64,000 bases of DNA from Ampelomyces quisqualis (taxonomy: Eukaryota > Ascomycota > Dothideomycetes > Pleosporales > Phaeosphaeriaceae). Location: positions 3,389,861-3,453,860 of the forward strand of contig JAGTXZ010000003.1 in assembly GCA_018398575.1 (NCBI GenBank), in the 5' to 3' direction. The notes beneath the pieces are model-generated. The model worked only from the letters and a program-made list of their open reading frames with translations, searched no databases and was not told the origin of the DNA. The first letter of the stretch is position 1; each line of letters opens with the position of its first letter. The position numbers and the translations under genes are program-made. Positions 21,469 to 33,040 of this stretch are shown here, one piece after another.

Positions 21469-24400
21469 TTAAGATCCTCAATAATATATAGATATAAAGA
21501 GAAATAACCATACAGCATCAACAAAATGTCAATACAGTATTCCAGCTTCTAATCCTAAATGATGATTATTTGTTAAGTGATATGCTAATGTACGTCATAA
21601 ACCTACAGCTAAAAATGCTGTACCTATCATAACATGCAACCCGTGGACATTTTTTGTTATCATAAAGGCTCTTTATCCTTTATTTCCATTTTTTTCAAAA
21701 TGGTTCAGACTATGTCATCAATCTAGTAATAAACTAAATTGCAGGGTTTTCGTGGTAAGATTATTGTAGATAAAACTCACTTACTAGTCGTTGAACCTTT
21801 ATAAACCCTATTATATGAATAATCATTATTATATTTTAATTATAATAACTTATCGATTTATACTTGGCTGCATATTGTCTTACACCTGATTAATGTAAGA
21901 GTTCCATGCAATTTACCCTTTTTTCTATTATACTTAATACAAAAAATAATAACTATTTATCTTTTTTGTTCTTTTTTAATTCTTTTATTAGTAATATTTC
22001 ATCAAAACCTTTTTCAGTTAAATGTTCTTTGTTGTTCATTAAGTAACATACTTTTCTAAAATAATAAAAATCTAAGGATTTTTTAGTTATTAAAGAATTT
22101 TTTTCAAAAATAGGTAGAATTTTATTTAAAATGTTTTCTAATCTTGTAACTATAAAATGAATTGTAGTAGGTCTAGTTGAAATTTCTTCTATAATACCAC
22201 AAGCTAAATAATTTTTTATTATAGTAAACAAATCTTTATCACGACAATGTTGAGATATTGAGAAAGCTAATATTACTTGGTTTTTACGTATTCTTAAATA
22301 AAAGCATCCTTCACCGTCTACAAATCCGATTAATCACAATGGAGATTTTATAATTTGATTTTTTATAATAGGTCTTTCCACTGGTACAATATTAGGAAAA
22401 ATAGCCTTTAAAGTACCAGTTAAACCTTTATTAATAGAAGCTTTTATAGACATAATTTCATTTATTCCTTTTTCAGTTAAATGTTCTTTATTGTTCATTA
22501 AGTTAAGTAATGATGAAAATAAAATAAAATCTGCTTGTTTTTGAGTCAATAAAGGATATTCTTTAAAATGCGGTATAATAACTTCAGTTAAACCTTCTAA
22601 TGATTGAACTGAATATATACCAGTAGATTTACCATCTCGTGTTCTCACAATTACAGTTCCTACATTAAAAAATTCTTTTTTAATACCTCTAGATCTCTAA
22701 TATGTAATTCTATAGCAAATATTGGTTGTATTCGCAAACCCATTAGTCTAGAAATATCTTTTGACACTCTAATTGAAAAAGTTGATTCTGCATCTGAAAA
22801 TCCTGTAACTCAATGAGGGGATAATTTAGATTCAGATTTAGTTAAATTGTTTGTAGTAAGTATAATAGGGGCTCCATAAGTTAACCCTGTCCCAAAATAA
22901 AAACATGACCCAAAAGTACCATCTGATATAGTGAAAGATGAAACATCATATTCAACACCTTGTAGACCTGTGAAAATTGTTGCAAATATAACCGTGTATA
23001 ATAGACCGTATAAAGCTTTACTTCTTTTACCATTAATTATAAAATGATGTCCATATGTAACAGTAAACCCAGAACAAAGTAAAATACAACTCTAATATAT
23101 ATATAAATAATATGTTTTCCTTTGGATGTTGAAACCGCGTAAAATCCACTAATATACATAACTTGTATTTTTTTTTTATGGTAAACTGTAATAAACCCCA
23201 AAAAACACCCGTTTGTATCTAACATAGGAAAAATATATAAAAGAAGTTTATGACCATTGTGTCTATGGTGAACCCGCTGTGTGTGCATGGGTAATCCTGA
23301 CTTCTTACGATTTCACACTCGCTTAGAGCCCGACTGTACATTAGAACGGGCATTTCAGCCCAGCCCTGGTGATCCAGTCTGTAGCGACATTTATAACTGC
23401 CGACGGTCTTGGGCTAGGAGAACCTTAACCGTTTTCACCTAATTTTTCTACTAGCACAGAACTGATTCGGTTATACCTTTGTCTCAGTTCCTTTATAACT
23501 CCTTTAACTACTATAGAAATAAACATAAATAAATCTTTTTAGATCTATAACATACTTTCTCTAATGTAGAGAGTATATGATTTATTTAATAAGTAGCCCT
23601 AGGGTAAAACACTGGAATTCTTCTTACTTTATGATCCTTAAGTACAACCCATTCGGTGATATTATCTAATACAGCTAAATGTTTTTTTAAATTATTAAAC
23701 TTTGTACCCAAAATTTTGGCAGATTCTTCCAAATTAGGTGTTAATAATATTTCACCTGAAGGTTTAATTATTTCATATATACAACTACTTGAACGACGTC
23801 GTAAGACTTCTTTTGTAATAATGTCTATTTGACGACCATCTTTAAGATGCTCAATCGTAGGTTGTGTATTAATTAACATATACTTTTCATCCTTACTTAA
23901 ACAATTTACTGTACCTTTGTATGTTGATAGCCGATAGTTGTTCATAGTATAAGATAATTTAAGTACTAACGATGCAATTTCCTGTTTACGCTGGCCACCA
24001 TTGTATACAATATTACAGGTTAATTTAAAATCTAAAAAATCTATGCCTTTTTAGTCATAAATTCCTCTTCACTCAAAAAAGGTATAAAATAGTTATTTAA
24101 AACATGTATATTTTTAATCATAAGTACGGCTAAAGGAAGGGATTTACCTATGTCTCTCGCTTTTTCAGATCTTATTGAAATAATGGAGGTACTTTTTAAC
24201 TTATATATTGAATATGAATCAAAACCTAGATTATTTTCTAAATATTCTTTTATTTTTAATAATAAAGGAAGTTGTATTTCAGATAGTTTAATAGAGAAGA
24301 TAGGTCCAAAAGTGGCTCTTTCTAAACTAAATGAACCATCACCCTCTATAAACCCTAATAGCCAACTTTTTGTAATAAGGATATGATTCTCTGGCATATT

Positions 24401-27400
24401 ATAATGAATACGCTTAGTATTCATGTTATTTTTTAATACCAAGATTTTAGATATTAATGGATCTGTTAATTTTTCTCTATTTTGATACAAAGTAAAAGCT
24501 AATTTAAAATCTAAAAAATCCAAATACTTACTAGAATTTAAAGTATATTTCTCAAAAACAGATATTAATTTATAAATATCCTCCTTTTTTGTAACAACAA
24601 AATTCTGCGTATCAGAGTATGAATAAATCTTACCCACACCCAATATACTTTTAATTCTATCTAAAGTACCTAGATCATCTTTATGTAGTCCAATTGTAAA
24701 TTTGAAAGTGAAGCAATCTATCTTATTTGTTTTACTATTTAGTGAAGGAGATATTAAAAAACAACCTTCAGCGTCTGAGAATCCTACAAATCATCTGTAA
24801 AAATTATCCAGACAAGTGTGATTTAAAGAATACCTTGCGACTAATTTATTTTGTATCTTGTTGGAGTAAACTAGACCTCTACGATAATACCAAGATATCG
24901 ATAAAGGTAAAAAAAGTGACATATTATGATCCATAAAGTAAGAATCCAGGTTTAAATTAAGTCCGTAGAGTGGGGTTTTCACCCACACAGCGATACTACT
25001 TATAAGTAGTGTGACACAGTTAACTGTATTTATTAGTGGTAGCTCAATCGGATCTATAGCTTCCATTCCCATAGGTGGCCACATAGCACCTAATTCAACT
25101 GCAGGAGAAAGAGCGCTCGTTTAAAAAACTATTTGTTACTTTGCTTATAGAAAGCACATAATAAGTTTTTAAATTTTTAATTTTATACACAACTCTGTTA
25201 ATATACTCTGTTTTTATTCATACCTCCTTTTATTTTCTTTATTTGATCTAGTCCCTCTCGAGTTAAGTGTTGTTTATTTTTAATAAGCAGAGCCGCTTTT
25301 TTGAAATCCTCCCAATTATTGGATTTTACACCATGTAATTTAAACTCTTCAAAAATGGGAATCACTTTATCAAAAACATCTGTAAATTTTTCAACAATAA
25401 ATTCACCATAACCTGATTTAGATATATATCTACCACAATTTAAAGTAGAAATTAAACTTTTTAGGAACTCTTCATCTCTAATATGTTGAGTCAAAATAAA
25501 TCTCAATCATACAGTTTCCCCTAACTTAGAATATGGTGATTTTTTTAATGCTATAAAGAAACATCCTTCAGCATCAGTGAAACCAGCTAACCAATCTAGA
25601 CTTTTTATTTTTCTATCTTTAATCTTTGGTCTTAAAATAGGCTCTATGTTAGGGAAAGCTAGGTTTAAACTGTCTGATACTTCTTGATTATTCATAACAG
25701 CTTTAATTGACATAATTTTATTTAAACCTTCAACAGTTAAATGTCTTTCTTTTTCCATATGATTTACTACTTGTTTAAAAAGTAGATAGTCAGATTGTTT
25801 ATTAGTTAATAAAGGGTATTTATCAAAATGATTCATAAGAACTTTTAAGTTTTCAAACCCAGATACTCTAAATTGAACAGATTCTGCTCCTAATTTAGAT
25901 ATTGTACCTATCCCAAAAAACAATTGAATTTGTTCTAATAAGGCAAGATCCCTTATATGTACACCGATATGAAAAACAGCTTTTACTCTATAGGCCGTCT
26001 TATATCTAGGGTTAGAACTAACACCTACATAAAAACATCCTTCTCCGTCAGTAAAACCAGTAACATAATAAGGATTTAAACCATTAATAGAATCATGATT
26101 AAAATTAGAAGACATTGCTTCACTAGAAAATAGAGATATTTGGCTATTAGAATAAGAAATTTTAGTATAGAATCTTTGTATAGATTCAAAAATAGTATTA
26201 ACATATTTAATTCATTGTATAAAAACCAAGTTTCCCTGGCACCTAGAATACACCTTACAGTATTTTTTAAATACTGAGTAACCGTCTACTCGTTGCTCTT
26301 TTACAGATATAAGACTATCTGATTTAGATCCGCGATTGCCCATTCCTTGATTTGTATCAAGAATCTCTAATGATGTTACTATACCCCCAGGCATTAATGG
26401 GGCCACTTTATAAGTTTCCTTATGAAGCTTAGTTATTAGAGCTTTAGGGGTTCCCCGGAGTTTGGCTCCTATCCACAAAACGCTTAGTCTATGGAAAAAT
26501 GTTCAAAAAATGGCTAAGAAGAATAAAGCTTCAGATACTATAAATAAACCTACACCCATGTTCAACCCTCTTTGAACAGCCAGGGTGTGATGACCTATAT
26601 ATGTCGTTGAATTAGAATTTTACATACCAGTATTATAAAATACTGGGATAGCAATCTAGAAAAGTAAACCATATACCATGAATCCTTGTGGTAAAATGTG
26701 GAGGGAACTACATACAAATATAATCTTTTATTTATCTATTAAGATTTAGTGTTTTACTAAACATAAAAATTATTTAGATGGTCTCAATTATACTCTGTAC
26801 GACTATTATTCATAGAATTTTTAATAGCTCGTATCTCAAGTATTTCTTGTTCTGTTAACCTTTTCCCTAAATAATTTAATCCTTTGAAAAAAGATAAATA
26901 GTTAAGATACTTGCTAGACATTAAAGGAAATTTAGTTAGATAGGAAGTTATCATATAATGTTTTTTGTCAGATTGACCGAAAAAAACAATTGTTTTAGCC
27001 GGCTCTTTAAAAAGAGGAGAGTTAGCTCTTTTATGGTTTAAATTAACTTTAAAAAATTGGGCTAACTCTGTCATAAAGGGAACATTGGACTCACCTGTAA
27101 CTCTATTTAATTCGCTTTGATTTATAGAAAATACACATTGTACTCTACCTCGGCTTTCTAAGTTATCTGATCCATAACAACCTGTTAATTTTATAGAAAA
27201 ATGGCCATCCGTATCAATAAATCCAGCTAATCATGCATTAGAATCTAAACTGCTAGTATCTAAGGGTAATTTAAATAAATTCGCATTACGCCATTTATTA
27301 AGATTATCTATAGCTTTATGCAGTGCATGAATTTTAGGTATAAATCCAGCTAATCATGCATTAGAATCTAAACTGCTAGTATCTAAGGGTAATTTAAATA

Positions 27401-30400
27401 AATTCGCATTACGCCATTTATTAAGATTATCTATAGCTTTATGCAGTGCATGAATTTTAGGTATAAATCCAGCTAATCATGCATTAGAATCTAAACTGCT
27501 AGTATCTAAGGGTAATTTAAATAAATTCGCATTACGCCATTTATTAAGATTATCTATAGCTTTATGCAGTGCATGAATTTTAGGTGTACGGAATTTACCA
27601 TTAACAAGATTAATTATATGTATAACTGAATTAGGATTAGTGATAGCATACCTACAAACTCCCTTTTTTTCTACGTTTATGTATCCTGAATTAACTATTT
27701 CTTTTAATTTTTCATACATAGGGATTTCATTTTTACTAAAAGTAAAAACGATTATAGGAGCTATTGCTTCTCTTTCTCCTTTTCTAACTATTATGGATCC
27801 ATCTCCTTCAATTAAACCGGCAAGATAATAACCTAACTGATTTGTTGTTCCCGTATAAAGTCCTCTAACCATCCTTTTTTTTTTTAAGGTGTTAAATGTA
27901 GACTTATTGCTTTTCGTATGGTATCCTATGTATGTCAAAATTACTCGATATATTTCTATATCGGTTGGACTATCTCATAATTAATGGGTTAACTATATTA
28001 TAGTTAACCCATTTATTTTTTGCGTCTAGTCTCTGAGGATCCCACTAGGATATTTATCCGTCCTTTGGTTTCCTGCTGATTAAGCATAGCTTACAAGATT
28101 GTTACCAATCAAATATTGGTACTTATAAACACTGAGCTATTTCAGCATATAGTAAAATTTAAAAAGAGCACATAAAGTAAAAATTGTTTTTTTATAATTT
28201 TCCTATTAAAGATCTAATTTTTAATCTTCCTTTATCGGTAAGATGTTCTTTTTTTACCACCATATTATGAAAAACCATCTTATTTCTTAAAATCATTTAT
28301 TTTATCCCCTATTAACGGGTATTTATTAAAAGAATTAACCATAAAATTTATACTGTCTAAGGATGATACACTTACCGATAATATTTCTGAGTTTTTATTA
28401 TTAATATAACTTGTAAGATTACAAGATAAAAATAATGCTAAACTTTCCATAAAAGGTTTCATAAAAGAAGATGTGGGTTTATCCAAGAAACGCTTATTGA
28501 ATTTAAATTTAAGAGTAACACTTTCACTAACAGATCTTTTACGGGTATCTGATTTAGTTTTTTTTCTGTATATTTAATGCCAAAATGTCCATCAGATTCA
28601 CTAAACCCTGTAAATCAACTATTATTTAGAAGATTAGAGTGATCTAACAAACTTTCTGGTGTGTCCAGAGAATATTTAGTGTTCATAAATTTAATTAAAT
28701 CATTAAACCTTATATTTTTAGGTGTCCTAAGTTTACTGTACATTAAGTTCACAAGAAGCATAATACCTTTTATATCCCCTATAATATAACGAATAACGTT
28801 ATCACTTGAAGTTTGGAAGGTCCTATACTACCTAATTATGATGGAATAAATGCATACATAGCTAAGTTATTTATATGTGAAGTAAATACTATTCTAGGGT
28901 TTAATACTCTATTTAACGTTGTTACACCTAAAGAAGGAAGAGAAATATGCCCCAGAAAATATAAATATGTCTGTTATATTGTTTATATCATAGAATATAA
29001 CCTATAAGGTTTTATAATCATTAATAAAGTGTTTAATGAAGAACGATAAATAATATGTTTATTATTTTCTAGTCGTAAACTACAACGTAATCTATATTTT
29101 ATCATTAATACATTTACTAATGTAACGGTATCGAATATGTTGTTAAAATTAGTACAAAGTTTTATTCCTCTCCCTTGCAAGCTTATACCACTACCCATTA
29201 CTCAATGAGCTAAAACAAAAGGTGTCAATAGATCATATATCTTGCTATGCACCCTTTTTACATTTTTTTTTTATAAAACATGCTATAAACATCAGTAAGA
29301 CAGAACAACCATCTTGTAGATATTAATATACTATCTACTGGTTTACCTTTCAGATTACTATTATAACGGTAAGGGTATTTTTCACAATACATATGAACTT
29401 CTCTAAATACGTAATAAATATATTCCTTATTAACATAGGGTTGACAGAATTTAATACGTGCCTTTGAATTTGTTTTACCATGAATATTGACTGAACCTTG
29501 TCATAAAAGTAAACCAATAAAAAGGCTATAAAAATACGAAGGTATAGCGTGTCTAATGCTAATTTTTCTTAGAGGTTCTATATAACAAAAAGTTGCTGTA
29601 AATGGAGGATTATTTATACATATAACCCTTGTAGAGATAATATTCTGCAGGGGCGGTAATTCTATTACTTTTTTATTGGGCAAGATTTGCTAGACTGTGT
29701 TATTAATTTATACTTCATACTAGGTACAATGTAAGGATTGATAATGTATATTAATAAATCCATAGATATTGAACTAATAAATCTTCTAGGTCTCTTATCT
29801 AACATAAGTAATGTACATTTAAGTCTATATTTAATTATTAACACGTTAATTAATCTAACTACATCTTCCACAGTAAAATAATCAGTACCAATTATTATAT
29901 CCCCAGATAAAGCCGTACCATCCCCCATAATGATGTGAGCTATAGAAACAGGAGTTAACATATTATAAATATTTTAAGGGACAACTTTTTTTCCTTCATG
30001 GTAAAAAGCATTAAAAATCTCTACTAAGCAAGGCAAACTACGAGTAGCAAAAGTGACATAACTGGTTTGTATGTTATTTCTAGTTCTAGTTTTAAATCTA
30101 GGAAAACTATAACAATAGTGAGAGAATACACCATAAACTGATCCTACATAAGAAAATTGAGAATAAGCTTGTTCGAAACCTAAACGAGGATACTTGTTGT
30201 TGGCACTAGCATAAGATAATCAACCATCAGATAATCAACCATCAGATAATAATAAACCGACTATAACAGCACGTTGGATAGTTAGTTAGTTCAAACATAT
30301 TTAACTCAATATTCTACAATTTTTGTGTATTAAACCCAGAGTAAATATTTTCTCCTCAAGCCACTAAAGCTGTACAAGTACCTATTGGTCTATGAGTACT

Positions 30401-30876
30401 TATACTTCTTTTACTTGTAATATGCACTGTAACAGGTAAACGATATATAGATTTAAGAATAGAAATATTTAACCCTTCTGTTTTTTTTTGTGCTCTAATA
30501 AGCCTGCTAAATAGTAACCTGAATTATCATTATTTTTAAACACTTCAGTGTTATTATTAATTTTATAATCATTAAGGTATTTTTCTAAATTTTCAAGAAT
30601 AGCTCTAGCAATATTCAAATTATAATTATACAATATTATACTTTTTAGGTTAAGTATACCCTCTGCTATAACATCTCTTCATCAGAATGACATAGATAAT
30701 ATTAAAGCTGTAAGACTTAACATCAAATTATATTCTGCATAAGCAAACCCGTGGAAAGATAAAACAGCAGATGTTGTAAGGGTTAATAAGCTAACTGATG
30801 TGTACAAGGGTCAAGGGGAAGGAGAAACTAGATGAAAAGGATGTGCCTGAAAATTACTTCTGTTTAAATTTAACAA
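21469..30876 (-). CDS. cox3: Cytochrome c oxidase subunit 3
   Basis: Complex IV core subunit. Five exons by homology: 30876-30658 (NRSNFQAHPFHLVSPSPWP...WWRDVIAEG), 26604-26491 (TYIGHHTLAVQRGLNMG...WTFFH), 25117-25023 (SALSPAVELGAMWPPMG...LINTV), 23086-22884 (ILLCSGFTVTYGHH...YFGTG), 21647-21469 (FHGLHVMIGT...SIYYWGS). Together 269 codons, the normal length. Each junction has T before and G at the intron end. No in-frame ATG precedes the first conserved residues: a TAA lies at about 30887, so TTG 30874-30876 or the TTA next to it must start, as code 4 allows. TGA is Trp throughout. Confidence 0.95.
21648..22883 (-). other. cox3 intron 4 (group I)
   Basis: Splits a Phe codon in YFGTG-FHGLHV. 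The LAGLIDADG gene continues from the exon frame; the 3' part 21660-21900 has core-like plus-strand signals (GGTTCAGACTATGTCATC). Confidence 0.75.
21953..22883 (-). pseudogene. LAGLIDADG endonuclease fused to cox3 exon 4, one frameshift
   Basis: Runs in frame from the exon through HWVTGFSDAESTFSI (motif 1) to HIRDLE, where a one-base shift near 22680 sends the frame to a TAG. In the shifted frame it continues intact: IKKEFFNVGTVIVRTR, the MNNKEHLTEKG block, WLIGFVDGEGCFYL (motif 2) and a second NNKEHLTEKGF block, to TAA 21953-21955. Probably recently inactivated, or a sequencing slip. Confidence 0.8.
23087..25022 (-). other. cox3 intron 3 (group I)
   Basis: Splits a Val codon in LINTV-ILLCSG. 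The core at 23290-23560 is strongly similar to the nad6 intron core at 46530-46760 (shared plus-strand strings such as CCAGTCTGTAGCGACATTT). Confidence 0.8.
23586..25022 (-). pseudogene. LAGLIDADG endonuclease fused to cox3 exon 3, one frameshift
   Basis: In frame with the exon. Motif 1 WFVGFSDAEGCFLIS near 24780, motif 2 WLLGFIEGDGSFSLE near 24340. At about 24044, after EEEFMTKK, one A is lacking and the frame hits a TAG; in the next frame the usual DFLDFKLTCNIVYNG, MNNYRLSTY and a C-terminal NUMOD1-like part (SAKILGTKFNNLKKHL) follow to TAA 23586-23588. The nuclease half is complete; only the C-terminal quarter is displaced. Close relative of the nad6 intron endonuclease. Confidence 0.8.
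25118..26490 (-). other. cox3 intron 2 (group I)
   Basis: Between WTFFH and SALSPAV. Core at 26265-26480 of the same type as the nad3 intron, but read through in frame by the endonuclease N-terminus. Confidence 0.8.
25198..26490 (-). CDS. LAGLIDADG homing endonuclease fused to cox3 exon 2
   Basis: The exon frame continues without a stop across the intron core (leader about 125 codons) into a complete double-motif enzyme: YYVTGFTDGEGCFYVG near 26060, WLAGFTDAEGCFFIAL near 25600. It has the KERHLTVEGL and KQHLTREGLDQIKKIKGGMN blocks, ending at TAA 25198-25200. TGA is Trp. An internal ATG at 26113-26115 could also start it. It is the undamaged relative of the broken genes in the nad3 and nad2 introns and may be the active source of this intron family here. 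Confidence 0.88.
26757..27938 (-). CDS. LAGLIDADG homing endonuclease with a triplicated linker (cox3 intron 1)
   Basis: Open from before 27938 (TTG there; ATA/ATT upstream also possible) to TAG 26757-26759, about 393 codons. Motif 1 YYLAGLIEGDGSIIV near 27815, motif 2 WLAGFIDTDGHFSIKL near 27225. The segment from PKIHALHKAIDNL to DSNAWLAGFI occurs three times in tandem (123 bp each, 41 codons), so the linker between the two nuclease halves is 82 residues longer than normal and WLAGFI itself is present three times, only the last followed by DTDG. The C-terminal ending AIKNSMNNSRTEYN is typical. No stop or shift. Whether the enzyme still folds is unknown. Confidence 0.85.
27221..27586 (-). repeat. 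Three tandem 123-bp units inside a LAGLIDADG gene
   Basis: Units begin at 27221, 27344 and 27467 and are identical as far as I can read. The unit length is a multiple of three. Confidence 0.95.
28190..28800 (-). pseudogene. LAGLIDADG remnant (cox3 intron 1)
   Basis: Reads NVIRYIIGDIKGIMLLVNLMY, KLRTPKNIRFNDLI, then WFTGFSESDGHFGIKYTEKK (a second LAGLIDADG motif) where an A8 run near 28560 shifts the frame; the next frame has SVTLKFKFNKRFLDKP and FNKYPLIGDKINDFK. The first motif half is missing. Same subfamily as the complete gene at 26757-27938. Confidence 0.75.
28983..29683 (-). pseudogene. LAGLIDADG_2 endonuclease remnant B (cox3 intron 1)
   Basis: RHAIPSYFYSLFIGLLL begins motif 1, but DG is replaced by WQG; KARIKFCQPYVNKEYIYYVF and PVDSILISTRWLFCLTDVY follow. 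An A10 run near 29262 shifts the frame before YDLLTPFVLAHWVMGSGISLQG (motif 2, D replaced by S). It ends at TAG near 28983. Both catalytic acids look lost, so dead. Confidence 0.75.
29665..30510 (-). pseudogene. LAGLIDADG_2 endonuclease remnant A (cox3 intron 1)
   Basis: N-terminal leader (YRLPVTVHITSKRSISTHRP), then after an extra C near 30283 the motif RAVIVGLLLSDGWLS, with DGWLS duplicated by a 15-bp tandem copy at about 30215-30245. SRFKTRT-like FPRFKTRTRNNIQ and TRSLPCLVEIFNAFYHEGKKVVP follow, an in-frame TAA at about 29975, then NIYNMLTPVSIAHIIMGDGTALSG (motif 2) to a TAG at 29665. Three lesions; otherwise well conserved. Confidence 0.8.
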
Positions 30877-31353
30877 ACCATAATATAATTATTTCATAAT
30901 TCATCTTCTTTTTTTTGGATACACATCTCAAAAAACATCTTTTCTCCTCGCCCTAAGGTAAAAAAAAAAAGAATTGGCCGTTATATATTCAAATAAAGTA
31001 AAAAATTTGAATAACTAAATATAAAGATATAGCCCTCACCTTATTATAAATGTCAGCATAAATAAAAAAAAATCCTTTATCTATTACTTTTTAAAGCTAA
31101 GATCATAAAAATATAAAAAAATAAACTTTAAACCATGAGCCAGGAGAGAAATTTGAATTCCCACTATTAATGCATGAAATTAATGTTCTACCAATTGAAC
31201 TATCCTGGCGTAACTATAGTTTTACTGGTTTAATCTTGTTATCCTATACATATTTCATCTTAACAGTAACAATCTGTGTTTAAGGCTAAAAAATGGTAAA
31301 AATGTAAACTTTACTTCAATTTACTCGCATTGTTTGTAAATCAATATACTAAA
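30766..31353 (-). repeat. Inverted repeat, cox3 side
   Basis: About 588 bp nearly identical, in inverse orientation, to 54486-55073. It spans the first 37 codons of cox3, its leader and trnM(CAU). Differences are a few bases and homopolymer lengths. Confidence 0.9.
31139..31209 (-). tRNA. trnM: tRNA-Met (CAU), copy upstream of cox3
   Basis: Acceptor GCCAGGA/TCCTGGC, D-loop AATTGGTA, anticodon loop TTCATGC in a TTAAT/ATTAA stem, T-loop TTCAAAT. A second copy is at 54630-54700. Confidence 0.85.
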
Positions 31354-31480
31354 AAATTATATAATTAACCTATTCAACAAAAAAAAAATTATATAATTAA
31401 CCTATTCAACAAAAAAAAAATTCTATAATTAACCTATTCAATTAAAAAATTATATAATTAACCTATTCAAAAAAAAAAAA
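31350..31480. repeat. Tandem repeat, about 33 bp x 4
   Basis: Unit contains ATTATATAATTAACCTATTC plus a variable A-run. Intergenic between trnM and trnH. Confidence 0.85.
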
Positions 31481-31527
31481 AAGAAAATTAGCTTCTAAAG
31501 AATTATCCACTATTGATAATTGAACAG

Positions 31528-31601
31528 GGAGGATACCCTGAATCGAACAGGGAACTTACTGTGCCACATACAGTTGTTCTGCCAATTGAACTATATCCAC
31601 C
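31528..31601 (-). tRNA. trnH: tRNA-His (GUG)
   Basis: Anticodon loop ATGTGGC on an ACTGT/ACAGT stem. Extra 5' G pairs with a discriminator C, the His hallmark. Confidence 0.9.
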
Positions 31602-31605
31602 TTTT

Positions 31606-31676
31606 TATGTAGGGGCGATTCGAACACCCATAAGTAAATACCAAAAATTTATGACTTACCATTAGTCTACTACATA
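31606..31676 (-). tRNA. trnQ: tRNA-Gln (UUG)
   Basis: Acceptor TATGTAG/CTACATA, anticodon loop TTTTGGT on a TAAAT/ATTTA stem, T-loop TTCGAAT. Starts four bases after trnH ends. Confidence 0.9.
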
Positions 31677-31746
31677 TTAATAATTATGTTTATAATTAAA
31701 TATAAATATATGGATTAATTAGTACTAGTTAATCCATAATATCTTT

Positions 31747-31827
31747 ATGGGTAATAAGACTCGAACTTATATGAATAATTTCACCCCGTCCTAAGCGGGG
31801 CCTGTCTACCAATTTCAGCATACCCAT
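31747..31827 (-). tRNA. trnL: tRNA-Leu (UAG)
   Basis: Acceptor ATGGGTA/TACCCAT, anticodon loop CTTAGGA on a CCCCG/CGGGG stem, long variable arm (class II). Confidence 0.92.
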
Positions 31828-32032
31828 TTTTTTTTTTTACTTTAAAAATTCTCATTTATAATTTAAACCTTTATAAGCTTTTTATAATAAAAAAAATAAA
31901 TGACTAGTTAATCAACTTTTAACCCCAATTTTCTATTAAGTTCTATAATAATAGTATTCTTTACATAAAATAGTATACTTATTACATTTTTATCCAAGTT
32001 AAGATATATTATCTTAAATAAATGGATAGTAT

Positions 32033-32104
32033 GCCCAAGATAAGATTTGAACTTATAACCTAAACGCCTTCAAAGTTTCGCTCTACCAGTTGAGCTACCT
32101 GGGC
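32033..32104 (-). tRNA. trnF: tRNA-Phe (GAA)
   Basis: Acceptor GCCCAGG/CTTGGGC, anticodon loop TTGAAGG, D-loop AACTGGTA, T-loop TTCAAAT. One mismatch at the base of the anticodon loop. Confidence 0.88.
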
Positions 32105-32936
32105 TTTTTTTTTGAACATCCCTAAATTTACATAGCTAATATACTTAATCTGTTTTTAAAAAAAGTACCACTTTTTTTTTATACTTACAAGTAGTTCCTT
32201 CATTAATACTTAATAACTAGCAATTTGTACATCATTAAAAAAAAATTCCCTAACCTATATCCACTTCTAATAATTTAACCGGTAAAGATAGACAATATAA
32301 AATAAGCATATTAACTTAGACTAGTAACTGGTTTTTTTAGCTAAAAAGGAAGGGAACTACTGTTTCTTTCTTTCATTTGTACTAGTGTGAAATAAGAGTG
32401 GTTAAACCCTAATTAAACCCAGGAAATGTTAAAATACTGTAAGTTTGTTTTAAAGTATCTAAATAAAATGGTTCTCTGGATAGCCTGTTGTTTAAAAAAT
32501 GCTCAAGTATATAACCTGTACACAGTTAAACCATATTTTCGTGTAGATGAGTATAGCAGACTTATGGTTATAAATATTCACATCATTAGTATTTAAATAA
32601 CATTATATTTTTTTTTATAATCGTACTATTTGCTACCTAACCACGTCACAGTATTTATTCAGCTGTAAACACAAGACTTACCTTAATAATTCTATAAAAT
32701 TTACACCATTCCGTGTTACCCTATGTTAATAAAGGACTAACATATAAAGTATATTATAACTTGAATATTAGCATATCTAAATAAGTACACTAAAGAGTTA
32801 CTATATCATAGAAAACTTTAATAATATGTATTGTATACACCTAACTTTTAAAGTAGAAAAATTTTTTGCAAAAATATTTTTTTTTCATTTATTTGTGTCA
32901 CTATGAATTAATCATTTGAAATTTAATTTTAACATT
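32105..32936. other. Intergenic, AT-rich, nothing recognised
   Basis: Between trnF and trnA. A/T runs and short hairpins; no open frame or tRNA found. Confidence 0.5.
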
Positions 32937-33007
32937 GGAGATATTAGGGCTCGATCCTAAAATAACGATATGCAAAATCGCAGTTTTACCAATTAAACTA
33001 TATCCCC
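32937..33007 (-). tRNA. trnA: tRNA-Ala (UGC)
   Basis: Acceptor GGGGATA/TATCTCC, D-arm GTTT AATTGGTA AAAC, anticodon loop TTTGCAT on GCGAT/ATCGT. T-loop ATCGAGC departs from TTCRANN. A Cys reading (GCA) would need a register with poor pairing. Confidence 0.8.
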
Positions 33008-33040
33008 TTAAGTAGATGTATTAGGATAACTTTTAAAATA

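Larger units (their letters stand above)
26605..30657 (-). other. cox3 intron 1, 4.05-kb composite group I intron
   Basis: Between WWRDVIAEG and TYIGHHTLAV. It holds remnants of at least three endonucleases and one complete one. The core at 27955-28130 has IB-type signals (CTGAGGATCC/AGACTAGACG-like R, GAGATAGTCC S). The frame entering from exon 1 reaches GYYLAGLLE at about 30510 and breaks; the same LGYYLAGLIEGDG start recurs at about 27840, which suggests that about 2.7 kb was inserted inside an older intron. Confidence 0.7.

Noticed and set aside
23037..23288. Minus-strand frame MHTQRVHHRHNG...
   Set aside because: Overlaps cox3 exon 4 out of phase and the intron core; no family resemblance.
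32937..33007. trnC reading of the tRNA
   Set aside because: GCA would need a shifted anticodon stem with mismatches; the UGC (Ala) register pairs well.
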